Assembly (NCBI GenBank): GCA_965267355.1
Contig: OZ253956.1
Span: forward strand, 310,001 to 374,000
DNA length: 64,000 bases
Reading direction: 5' to 3'
From: GCA-002793235 sp965267355
GTDB taxonomy: Bacteria > Bacteroidota > Bacteroidia > Flavobacteriales_E > Vicingaceae
The notes beneath the pieces were generated by a model. It did not search any database and was not told the origin of the DNA. It worked only from the letters and a program-made list of their open reading frames with translations. Of this stretch, positions 48,201 through 55,210 are shown one piece after another. The translations under genes and the position numbers were made by a program. How positions within the stretch are numbered: position 1 is the stretch's first letter; every line of letters starts with the position of its first letter.

Positions 48201-48902
48201 TGATGACCATTTTCTGTATCGAATAAAAACTTTTAATTGTTTACTTAAAAAAGACAAGAAGCTAACCCAAGCAATTAAAAATAAAACAAGAATCAACCAA
48301 TTGTTCTGAGGAGTATCATCCATCTGTTCTCCTAATTGAATTGAAAACAGAAAATTATTACTTAAATCATATATTGCATTTTCAGTTTCTTCATTAAAAA
48401 GAATTGAATGTTCAGCAACTTTAAAACTATGATGAAAACTATAATTAAAGTATCTGTTATTTATTGGAGCTTCATTTTTAACAAGTATTAAGGCCAGATA
48501 ATGTTTTTGATTTTGCTTCTTAAGCAAATACTGGTACCATCCATTTTTTAATTGTACTAACCCTCTTTTGCCAGTAAAATCTTTTAAAGTATTATCGAAT
48601 TGTACATCCCTACTCGTCCAAAAAGTACGTTTACCTTTTTCTATAATAAAAAATGAAATTCCTTTAGTTTGTTCTAATTTGACATACTCTTCAGAATTGG
48701 CAAATAAGAAGTTTACATTCTTATTAGTCATAATCTCATCTAGAGCAGTTGTAGCTATCTCTTCTTTATGGTGAATTTTTGCTTGAAATTCAGAAAGGTT
48801 TATTTCCTTTTTATAAAAAAAGTCAGGTAAGAACCACATCAATGCAAAAGCAATTATTGCAATAAGTAAATGCAAGTATTTATTGAAGATGATTCTTTTC
48901 AT
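45264..48902 (-). CDS. NtrY-like sensor histidine kinase, 1212 residues
   Basis: An unusually long membrane kinase. Helix at about 10-27, a periplasmic region, a block of about seven helices (200-450), a second periplasmic region (450-690), helices near 700 and 755, a further sensor (775-905), a helix at about 910-930, then a HAMP-like linker (EPVRLIKDKLSALQLG). HisKA has AKQVAHEIKNPLTPMKLS and HATPase_c has NLIKNAIQAIP, DNGTGIP and GMGLGLAMV. The HEIKNPLTP motif is typical of NtrY. No NtrX-like regulator is adjacent, so it is an orphan here. Its signal is unknown. Confidence 0.88.
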   Translation of the reverse strand: MKRIIFNKYLHLLIAIIAFALMWFLPDFFYKKEINLSEFQAKIHHKEEIATTALDEIMTNKNVNFLFANSEEYVKLEQTKGISFFIIEKGKRTFWTSRDVQFDNTLKDFTGKRGLVQLKNGWYQYLLKKQNQKHYLALILVKNEAPINNRYFNYSFHHSFKVAEHSILFNEETENAIYDLSNNFLFSIQLGEQMDDTPQNNWLILVLFLIAWVSFLSFLSKQLKVFIRYRKWSSLIVVVVIVLIRLLLLKYNIFYSVFNLELFSPTVFAQSAFLPSLGDLLLHAITCLLILYYYVKFIRLIQSTNKTLAILLSVISSLIPLLLSGLIQGLIVNSNINFDVNYLLDLNVYSFIGIASIVLLLIATIIFIKTNISHFIDKAFKRNHIIIIYWVFSLLFVIIGHFFFELSVFLTGWVLFAIVVFSFKTTPKVSFYRSAFLIFIIALTISYGFIHLSKQKEQVNKEFLVKKIAKERDPVAEYLFEEIEERIKNDNFLITHIANYWGKKDEINKHLLDKYFGGYWTKYDVNVIYPCTDIDSIFVEDENREVNCLSFFNNKIERESNNPFGINKSINFLYSDEGISSYLAKLKIKSNTIDYYLFIELFPKIFSKAEGYPELLLDDKNTATQINTNQYSYAKYKKGNLIDKVGAFNYSVELNTSFKLNSDGFASATFNNAYHVIYQSDKNTTIVLTTPQKTMFNYITTFSYFFIISSLLVLLVGFFFKISPFNWQIGLSNFSTKIQLFVIVSIFLSFILFGWATTYYIKKQNFEKNQTLLQEKVQSVLVELEHKLGGKQELNTTMYDEMTYYLVKFSNVFFTDINLYDKSGKLLASSRPEVFDKGLIGSQMDTEAYKAMRLAKKSHYTHNENIGQLNYLSTYVPFRNNQNKILAYMNLPYFAKQHELDNELSSFYTALVNVYGLLFLISAIIAVFFANYISEPVRLIKDKLSALQLGKSSELLEWQSNDEIGALVLEYNKKVLELEKSAQLLVQSERESAWREMAKQVAHEIKNPLTPMKLSIQQLQRVASDDAVDLSERIERTSKTLIDQIDTLTRIANEFSNFAKMPKANEQKLNLIAVIETVLDLYKEENVVLELVNNSGADLEIIMDKDQLLRVFTNLIKNAIQAIPENIEGKIVVVVGVEDDDVVIEVKDNGTGIPEDKKDKIFVPNFTTKTTGMGLGLAMVKNIVETASGKIWFETKEDVGTSFYISLPKTLS

Positions 48903-48949
48903 ACGTCAACTCTAACTTTGTGAATTTACGAAATTCACCAACAAAAAAA

Positions 48950-48968
48950 GTCCCACCAATGGTGGGAC
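48950..48968 (-). terminator. Terminator of the atp operon
   Basis: GTCCCACC-AAT-GGTGGGAC (plus strand) is followed on the minus strand by seven T. It lies 24 bases beyond the atpG stop. Confidence 0.9.
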
Positions 48969-48991
48969 TTTTAAAGTCAACCTAATCTATA

Positions 48992-49870
48992 CTAATTTAA
49001 AGCTTCCGCTCCACCAACAATTTCAAGGATTTCTCCTGTAATTGCAGCTTGACGAGCTTTATTGTAACTTAACTTTAATTCATCAATTAAATCAGATGCA
49101 TTATCTGTTGCCTTGTGCATTGCAGTCATACGTGCACCATGCTCAGAAGCATGTGAATCTAATAGTGCTTTAAAAAATTGTGTTTTTAAAGATTTTGGAA
49201 TTAACTCCTGAACGATAAATTCTTTATTTGGTTCAAAAATATAATCTACTGATGAGGATAAACTTTCTTCTGTTTCAGGCGGAAGCACCGGTAAAAACTG
49301 CTCCTCTTGAACTTCCTGAACAGCAGCATTTTTAAATTGATTATAAACTAATATAATTTTATCAAAACTACCTTTTACAAACTGCTCCATTAAAACCTCA
49401 GCAATTTTAGATGACTTTTCATAAGTCAAATCATCCCAAACTGTTTCGTTGTGCCTTGGCAGCTCAGTACCTTTAATTCCCATATCAGAATTTTTAAAGG
49501 CATCCATACTTTTTTTACCAACAGATAAAACAGTAACTGAACTATCTTTATAATCAGTATCTGCAAGACGTTTAGCTGTTTTAATTACATTATTATTAAA
49601 CCCACCACACAAACCTCTGTTAGATGTAATACTTACAATCAAAACATTTTTGAGTTCTCTCTGAGCAGAATAAACACCATCATTGCTATCTAAACTTGCA
49701 CTTAAATTGGATAAAATCTCCTGTAATTTATTTGCATAAGGACGCATTTGAGTAATTGCATCCTGAGCTTTACGCAATTTGGCTGCAGAAACCATTTTCA
49801 TCGCAGAAGTAATCTGCCTAGTTGATGAAACTGAGGTAATTCTGTTTCTTATTTCTTTTAAGTTTGCCAT
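48992..49870 (-). CDS. atpG: ATP synthase gamma subunit
   Basis: The rotor shaft of F1. 292 residues with the N-terminal helix signature LKEIRNRITSVSSTRQITSAM, SNRGLCGGFNNN (about 83-94) and the C-terminal helix KATDNASDLIDELKLSYNK, RQAAITGEI. It is last in the operon, followed directly by a terminator. Beta and epsilon genes do not follow. Confidence 0.97.
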   Translation of the reverse strand: MANLKEIRNRITSVSSTRQITSAMKMVSAAKLRKAQDAITQMRPYANKLQEILSNLSASLDSNDGVYSAQRELKNVLIVSITSNRGLCGGFNNNVIKTAKRLADTDYKDSSVTVLSVGKKSMDAFKNSDMGIKGTELPRHNETVWDDLTYEKSSKIAEVLMEQFVKGSFDKIILVYNQFKNAAVQEVQEEQFLPVLPPETEESLSSSVDYIFEPNKEFIVQELIPKSLKTQFFKALLDSHASEHGARMTAMHKATDNASDLIDELKLSYNKARQAAITGEILEIVGGAEALN

Positions 49871-49915
49871 TCTTTAGTTTTCAGTTATCAGTCTTCCAAC
49901 TTCTTACTTTGCTAA

Positions 49916-51493
49916 CTACTTATATCTTGCAGTTAATTCTTCAGCCGCTTTTTCTAATGTTCCTGTAATATTATCATCTAACTTACCAGCTCTTAATGCA
50001 TCTAAAACATCTTGATGTTTAGTTTGCATATAACTTAAAAACTCTTCTTCAAAAGCTTTCACTTGATCAACTGGAACACTATTAATTAAACCTTTAGTAC
50101 CAAGATAAATAATTGCAACTTGTTTTTCTACTGACATTGGAGCATTTTGACCTTGTTTTAAGATTTCAACGTTACGCTTACCTTTATCAAGTACTGCCAT
50201 AGTAGCTGAATCTAAATCAGAACCAAACTTAGCAAAAGCTTCTAATTCTCTATACTGAGCTTGATCTAATTTAAGTGTACCCGCAACTTTTTTCATCGAT
50301 TTTATTTGAGCATTACCCCCCACACGAGATACTGAGATACCTACGTTAATCGCAGGTCTAACTCCTTGGTTAAATAAATCTGATTCTAAGAATATCTGAC
50401 CATCCGTAATAGAAATTACGTTAGTTGGAATATAAGCCGATACATCTCCCGCTTGTGTTTCAATAATTGGAAGTGCAGTTAATGAACCTCCACCTTTTAC
50501 TTTACCTTTTAAAGATTCAGGTAAATCATTCATATCAGCAGCAATCTCATCAGATGCATTTACTTTAGCTGCTCTTTCTAATAATCTTGAGTGTAAGTAG
50601 AATACATCACCAGGATAAGCTTCACGTCCCGGAGGTCTTCTTAATAATAATGATACCTCACGGTAAGCAACTGCCTGTTTAGACAAATCATCGTAAACAA
50701 TCAATGCTGGTCTACCAGTATCTCTAAAATACTCACCAATTGCAGCACCTGCAAATGGAGAATAAAACTGCATTGGAGCAGGATCAGAAGCATTTGCAGC
50801 AACAACTACAGTATAATCCATTGCACCAGCTTCTTCTAACGTTTTAACAATACCTGCAACGGTAGAACCTTTTTGACCTGTAGCTACATAGATACAGAAT
50901 ACTGGTTCTCCTTTATCGTAAAATTCTTTTTGATTAATAATAGTATCAATACAAACTGTTGTTTTACCTGTTTGTCTATCTCCAATTACTAACTCTCTTT
51001 GTCCTCTACCAATTGGAATCATTGCATCTACCGCTTTAATTCCTGTTTGTAATGGCTCAGCAACTGGCTCTCTGTAAATTACCCCGGGAGCTTTTCTTTC
51101 GATAGGCATTTCGAATAACTCTCCTTCGATTGGACCTTTACCATCAATAGGATTTCCTAAAGTATCTACAACTCTTCCTAACATTCCTTCACCTACTTTG
51201 ATAGAGGCAATTTTATTAGTTCTCTTTACTGTATCTCCTTCTTTAATTCCTTTTGAAGAACCTAAAAGTACTGCACCAACATTATCTTCCTCTAAGTTTA
51301 ATACAATACCTTGTAATCCATTATCAAATTCAATTAACTCACCAGATTGCACTTCTGATAAACCGTAAATACGGGCAATACCATCACCAACCTGAAGAAC
51401 TGTACCTACTTCTTCTAATTGTGCTTCCGTTTTAAATCCAGCTAATTGTTGTCTTAATATAGCTGATACTTCTGCGGGTTTTACTTCGGCCAT
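49916..51493 (-). CDS. atpA: ATP synthase alpha subunit
   Basis: A non-catalytic nucleotide-binding F1 subunit. 525 residues with P-loop GDRQTGKTT (171-179), ALIVYDDLSKQAVAYR, LLLRRPPGREAYPGDVFYLH and VGISVSRVGG with the arginine finger. Full length with no odd residues. It lies between atpH and atpG. Confidence 0.98.
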   Translation of the reverse strand: MAEVKPAEVSAILRQQLAGFKTEAQLEEVGTVLQVGDGIARIYGLSEVQSGELIEFDNGLQGIVLNLEEDNVGAVLLGSSKGIKEGDTVKRTNKIASIKVGEGMLGRVVDTLGNPIDGKGPIEGELFEMPIERKAPGVIYREPVAEPLQTGIKAVDAMIPIGRGQRELVIGDRQTGKTTVCIDTIINQKEFYDKGEPVFCIYVATGQKGSTVAGIVKTLEEAGAMDYTVVVAANASDPAPMQFYSPFAGAAIGEYFRDTGRPALIVYDDLSKQAVAYREVSLLLRRPPGREAYPGDVFYLHSRLLERAAKVNASDEIAADMNDLPESLKGKVKGGGSLTALPIIETQAGDVSAYIPTNVISITDGQIFLESDLFNQGVRPAINVGISVSRVGGNAQIKSMKKVAGTLKLDQAQYRELEAFAKFGSDLDSATMAVLDKGKRNVEILKQGQNAPMSVEKQVAIIYLGTKGLINSVPVDQVKAFEEEFLSYMQTKHQDVLDALRAGKLDDNITGTLEKAAEELTARYK

Positions 51494-51522
51494 GTTTATT
51501 TATTTTATGTTATAATATTTTA

Positions 51523-52080
51523 TTAAAATTCCTTGACGTATGGATTATCACTAAACTCCATTTCAAGGTTTGCTAATTTTCTTTTAATACTTTCATCAAC
51601 TTGCTTATCACCAACTCTTAAGATTAATCCTCCTATAATCTCTTCATCAACCACTTCAACTAAATCTACATTCTCTTTTCCTTGAGTATTTAACAACTTA
51701 ACTACTGCATCTTTTTGTTGCTTAGTTAACTGAATAGCACTAGTTACTGTTGCTGTAGTAATATTTTTATGTTTTTTATAAGCATCAACAAAAGCATTTG
51801 CAATATCTGGCAATAGACCTTCTCTTTTCTTATTTAAGATAATAGAGATAAAACTTTTTGCTATTTGAGAGATATTCTTGCCAAATACTTCTTCAAGAAT
51901 TGCTTCTTTTTTATCAGTTCTAACAATAGGGCTTTTTAATAACAGTTCTAATTCTCTGTTATCATCACAAACCTTATTGATTAATTGCATATCATTATGC
52001 AACTCCTCTAGTTTGTTTTCTTCAACTGCTATTCCAAGAAGAGATTTAGCGTATCTTGATGCTACTTTAATGTCTCTCAT
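51523..52080 (-). CDS. atpH: ATP synthase delta subunit
   Basis: A stalk subunit that joins F1 to the b subunits (OSCP homologue). 185 residues from the ATG at 52080 (MRDIKVASRYAKSLLG); the extra codon to 52083 would be TTG. The C-terminal signature EEIIGGLILRVGDKQVDESIKRKL is split here only by choice: EEIIGGLILRVGD (about 149-161) then VDESIKRKL. Tightly linked to atpF. Confidence 0.95.
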   Translation of the reverse strand: MRDIKVASRYAKSLLGIAVEENKLEELHNDMQLINKVCDDNRELELLLKSPIVRTDKKEAILEEVFGKNISQIAKSFISIILNKKREGLLPDIANAFVDAYKKHKNITTATVTSAIQLTKQQKDAVVKLLNTQGKENVDLVEVVDEEIIGGLILRVGDKQVDESIKRKLANLEMEFSDNPYVKEF

Positions 52081-52086
52081 CAAAAA

Positions 52087-52587
52087 CTAGTTTAAGTTAA
52101 TGTCTTTAACAACATTATCAATAATTGTCTTTTGCTTATCAGCAGAAGACAATTCTTCTTTTAATATTTTTTCAGCTATTTCAACTGATAACACTGCAAC
52201 CTGATTTTTCAACTCAGTAATTGCAGCCATTTTTTCATGTTGAATACTTTCTCTTGCTTCAGCAACGATTCTTTCTGCTTGTTCATTAGCAGAAACTTTA
52301 GCATCAGCAACAATTTTATCTTTCATTTCACGTGCTTCTTTCAACATCGCATCTCTTTCTTCACGAGCTTTGTTTAACAAATCTTCATTGCTAGACTTCA
52401 ACTCAGCCATTTTCTTCTTTGCATCCTCTGCTGCTTCCAAAGCATCTTCAATAGAATTTTCTCTGTCTTCTACAGCTTTAAGAATAGGTTTCCAAGCAAA
52501 TTTTCTTAACAAGAAAACTAAAACTACAAATAGTAATAGTTGCCAAAAAAACAAACCAAACGAAAACTCTCCAATTAACTTTTCCAT
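52087..52587 (-). CDS. atpF: ATP synthase b subunit
   Basis: The peripheral stalk of Fo. 166 residues: one membrane helix (about 8-28, FGLFFWQLLLFVVLVFLL), then a long charged, alanine-rich coiled coil (AAEDAKKKMAELKSS ...) as expected. It lies downstream of a strong hairpin that separates it from atpE. Confidence 0.95.
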   Translation of the reverse strand: MEKLIGEFSFGLFFWQLLLFVVLVFLLRKFAWKPILKAVEDRENSIEDALEAAEDAKKKMAELKSSNEDLLNKAREERDAMLKEAREMKDKIVADAKVSANEQAERIVAEARESIQHEKMAAITELKNQVAVLSVEIAEKILKEELSSADKQKTIIDNVVKDINLN

Positions 52588-52622
52588 AATATATATTCTA
52601 AAATATCTTTTTTAATTTTTAA

Positions 52623-52659
52623 AAAGAACAACTGTAACCAACCGTTACAGCTGTTCTTT
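52623..52659 (-). promoter_or_regulatory. Hairpin between atpE and atpF (attenuator-like)
   Basis: On the minus strand, 16-base arms (AAAGAACAGCTGTAAC and its complement, one G-U pair) enclose GGTTG and run into TTTTTAAAAATT. It begins 13 bases after the atpE stop. The form is that of an intrinsic terminator or 3'-end stabiliser, so it would raise atpE mRNA above downstream genes. Confidence 0.75.
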
Positions 52660-52671
52660 ATACAATTTTGA

Positions 52672-52866
52672 CTAGCCTACCGCGAATAACGCAGCAAAAC
52701 CAATACCTTCAATAAGCGCTGCTGCAATCAACATCGCTGTTTGAATTTTTCCGGTTGCTTCTGGTTGACGAGCAATCGCGTCCATTGCTGAACCACCGAT
52801 TCTACCGATACCGATACCTGCTCCAATTACAACCAATCCTGCACCTACAATAGCTGGAATTTCCAT
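52672..52866 (-). CDS. atpE: ATP synthase c subunit
   Basis: The rotor ring protein. 64 residues: two glycine-rich helices joined by the polar loop ARQPE (32-36). The ion-binding carboxylate is Glu53 in LIEGIGF. The residue after Glu53 is Gly, not the Ser/Thr seen in sodium-binding rings, so proton coupling is likely. It is followed by a strong hairpin that may favour its higher expression. Confidence 0.96.
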   Translation of the reverse strand: MEIPAIVGAGLVVIGAGIGIGRIGGSAMDAIARQPEATGKIQTAMLIAAALIEGIGFAALFAVG

Positions 52867-52898
52867 AATTATATATATTAAAAATTAAACATTACAAA

Positions 52899-54035
52899 TT
52901 AATGTGCTTCAGCATGATCATGCTCCTCTACGGCCATACCGAAATAAAGAGCGGATAACATGGTGAAAATATATGCTTGTAAAGCTGCTACTAGCAACTC
53001 CAATATTCCTAAAACTATAGCTAACAAAAATGAAAGCGATCCTCCTAACCAATTAGAAAAGATAAAAATCATTCCTATGATACTCATTAATACTACGTGA
53101 CCTGCTGTAATGTTAGCATATAAACGAATCATTAATGAGAATGGCTTAATAAACGTTCCTAAAAATTCAATTGGAGCTAAAACAATCTTCATTGGAACAG
53201 GTACTCCTGGCATCCAAAAGATGTGTTTCCAATAATCTTTGTTCGCAGTAAACGTAGTAATCAAATAAGTTAGAATTGCCAAACAGAAAGTAACAGCTAT
53301 GTTATTTGTTACATTCACTCCCAAAGGCGTCAAACCAAATAAGTTAATTATCCATACAAAGAAGAAAACAGTTAGCAAATAGCTCATGTATTTTTTGTAC
53401 TTCTTTTTACCAATGTTTGGAATGGCAATATCATCTCTAATGTAAAGAACTATAGGCTCTAAAAATCTTCCCATTCCTCTTGGAACAGCGTTTCCTTTTG
53501 CATATGATTTAGCCATAGCTCTAAACATGAAAAACATAATTAGAAAAACTAACGAAATAAAAACAACATTCTTTGTGATTGAAAAATCTAAAGGCATTTC
53601 ATTGGTAGCATGATGATGCTCATCGTAGTTTATTGTCCCTTCTGCATCAGTTTTATAAATTTTACCGTGATAAAGTTTGTAGTAGTTACCACCTGCTTCC
53701 GCAACAGTCTCTCCATGATGAAACTTTGATGATGAGAATACTTTTAAACCTCCATCCCATAAAATAACTGGTAAAGGAAATCCTACGTAAGTTTTACTAC
53801 CATCATCATTGGTATATGAGTAAAGACCAAAATCGTAAGAATCTTGTAAGTGATGTGCAATGTATTCTTTAATTTCTTGTTTAACCCCTGCTTCTTCAGA
53901 TACCTCTTCTACTACTTCTTTATGGTGTGTTTCTTCATTGTGATTAGCCTCTCCATTATGGTCGTTTGCAAATAATGCAAACGGGCTAATTAACACCAAA
54001 AACAACAATGTTTTTAAACTATTTCTTACCTCCAT
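52899..54035 (-). CDS. atpB: ATP synthase a subunit with long N-terminal extension
   Basis: The proton channel subunit. 378 residues, about 100 more than the E. coli protein. The essential Arg is R304 in SLMIRLYANITAGH. Membrane helices start only near residue 155. Before them are a cleavable-looking signal (about 1-23) and a His/Glu-rich, presumably periplasmic region (24-150) that includes DYS-like YDFGLYSYTNDDGSK and GGLKVFSSSKFHHG segments. This extension is common in Bacteroidota. First subunit gene of the operon proper. Confidence 0.95.
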   Translation of the reverse strand: MEVRNSLKTLLFLVLISPFALFANDHNGEANHNEETHHKEVVEEVSEEAGVKQEIKEYIAHHLQDSYDFGLYSYTNDDGSKTYVGFPLPVILWDGGLKVFSSSKFHHGETVAEAGGNYYKLYHGKIYKTDAEGTINYDEHHHATNEMPLDFSITKNVVFISLVFLIMFFMFRAMAKSYAKGNAVPRGMGRFLEPIVLYIRDDIAIPNIGKKKYKKYMSYLLTVFFFVWIINLFGLTPLGVNVTNNIAVTFCLAILTYLITTFTANKDYWKHIFWMPGVPVPMKIVLAPIEFLGTFIKPFSLMIRLYANITAGHVVLMSIIGMIFIFSNWLGGSLSFLLAIVLGILELLVAALQAYIFTMLSALYFGMAVEEHDHAEAH

Positions 54036-54160
54036 ATTATACTTTCAAAAAGGGTGCTTTAAAAATTGGTGCAAACGTAAGACTTTATATTAAAATCCGA
54101 AACTATTTTGAGTTTTATTTCCACTATTTTTCAACTGATTTTAGTCATGTCTTTAAACCC

Positions 54161-54541
54161 TTATTTATTAAGGGTTTTGGAAAGAAAAATCACCTCAACA
54201 ATTAAAGAAATTGCGTAGGGAATAAAAAAGGCAGCAAATTCTATCTTGCTTATCTCACCGTCTTGATTAAATGAAGGGTAAAAAATGAGGAAAAACAAGC
54301 CGAATTTAACCATACTTCCTCCCATAAAAATAAAACCAAGTGAGCTTGATAGTTGTTCTTTAAAAAAGAGTAAACCAAAAAAAGTAACCGCAGCAATTAA
54401 ATGATTAAAAACATAACAACCTATAATGTTATTACCAAAGACGGGTAACGAGTTTAAATGAAGAATAAACACATGTAAAGCGAAACTAACTACCATTAAA
54501 GCAGTAAGTATCAATAAAAACTTCAACACAGATTTAATCAT
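54161..54541 (-). CDS. Small membrane protein in AtpI position (DUF6168-like)
   Basis: 126 residues with four hydrophobic helices (about 5-27, 40-60, 66-88, 100-121) and little else. It lies directly before atpB and overlaps the AtpZ-like gene by eight bases, the place where AtpI occurs in other phyla. It resembles a flavobacterial family I recall as DUF6168. A role in assembly of the c ring or in ion supply would fit but is inferred only from position. Confidence 0.7.
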   Translation of the reverse strand: MIKSVLKFLLILTALMVVSFALHVFILHLNSLPVFGNNIIGCYVFNHLIAAVTFFGLLFFKEQLSSSLGFIFMGGSMVKFGLFFLIFYPSFNQDGEISKIEFAAFFIPYAISLIVEVIFLSKTLNK

Positions 54542-54791
54542 CTTTTTTATCAGAATCGTTTAGCTTGTTTACTTGCTTAAGCACATTATACAACGAAATA
54601 GCAACCGCCAATAGAGTAAAAATAATGGTGAACCACTTTTTATCTTTAGGGTATTTGACATCTAACCACTTGCCAAAATAAGCACCTAAAAATATAGTAA
54701 CCCCCATTTGGAGACCTATACCGGTTAAACGTAAAAAATGATTAGGCTGTTTGGGCTTCTTCGAAGATTTCTTTTGGTTGCTTTTGCTCAT
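54534..54791 (-). CDS. AtpZ/AtpI-family protein
   Basis: 85 residues. A basic N-terminus (KSNQKKSSKKPKQP) is followed by two helices in the AtpZ/I pattern: LTGIGLQMGVTIFLGAYFGK WLD, and WFTIIFTLLAVAISLYNV. Such proteins help c-ring assembly or metal supply of F-type ATPases. The annotated start at 54791 lies 50 bases inside the bactofilin gene in a different frame; there is no later Met before the first helix, so the overlap is probably real. Confidence 0.85.
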   Translation of the reverse strand: MSKSNQKKSSKKPKQPNHFLRLTGIGLQMGVTIFLGAYFGKWLDVKYPKDKKWFTIIFTLLAVAISLYNVLKQVNKLNDSDKKDD

Positions 54792-55149
54792 TTTGCATAC
54801 TACTTACAACTGTACCCATATTACAAGACCCTGTAAAGGTAGCTCCAGGCTCTATAGATAGTTTATTCGTATTAATATCTCCTAAAATATTGGCAGTAGC
54901 TTTTAACTGAAGTAACTCTTTTACTGCTATCTTAGCCTTAATAGTACCCGAAATATCAGCATTTTTGCAGGCTACCTCTCCATCAATAACACCACTACTA
55001 CCAACCACAACTTTACCTTCTGAAACCAATGTTCCTGATAATGTTCCATCTATTCTAATATCACCTGAACAGGTAATATCTCCTTTAATCTCAGTTCCCT
55101 TTCTTACAATATTAATTGCAGGACTTTCTATTTCATTATTTCTTGCCAT
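54742..55149 (-). CDS. Bactofilin, polymer-forming cytoskeletal protein
   Basis: About 135 residues from ATG 55149 (MARNNEIES); a longer form from 55173 is possible. The central right-handed beta-helix has the repeating IKGDITCSGDIRIDGTLSGT, KVVVGSSGVIDGEV, NADISGTIKAK pattern (about 18-115), which self-assembles without nucleotide. Short polar tails flank it. It lies upstream of the atp operon and overlaps the AtpZ-like gene by 50 bases, so bactofilin and ATP synthase may share transcripts. Confidence 0.9.
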   Translation of the reverse strand: MARNNEIESPAINIVRKGTEIKGDITCSGDIRIDGTLSGTLVSEGKVVVGSSGVIDGEVACKNADISGTIKAKIAVKELLQLKATANILGDINTNKLSIEPGATFTGSCNMGTVVSSMQNEQKQPKEIFEEAQTA

Positions 55150-55210
55150 TGCCTTTGATTTATTAGTAAACATAAACTATGCTTAAAAAGCAAATATAAT
55201 CATTTATAGC

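Noticed and set aside
54008..54205. Rightward open frame of 65 codons over the atpB start
   Set aside because: Runs antisense over the atpB and upstream gene ends, composition biased, no start context, no family resemblance.
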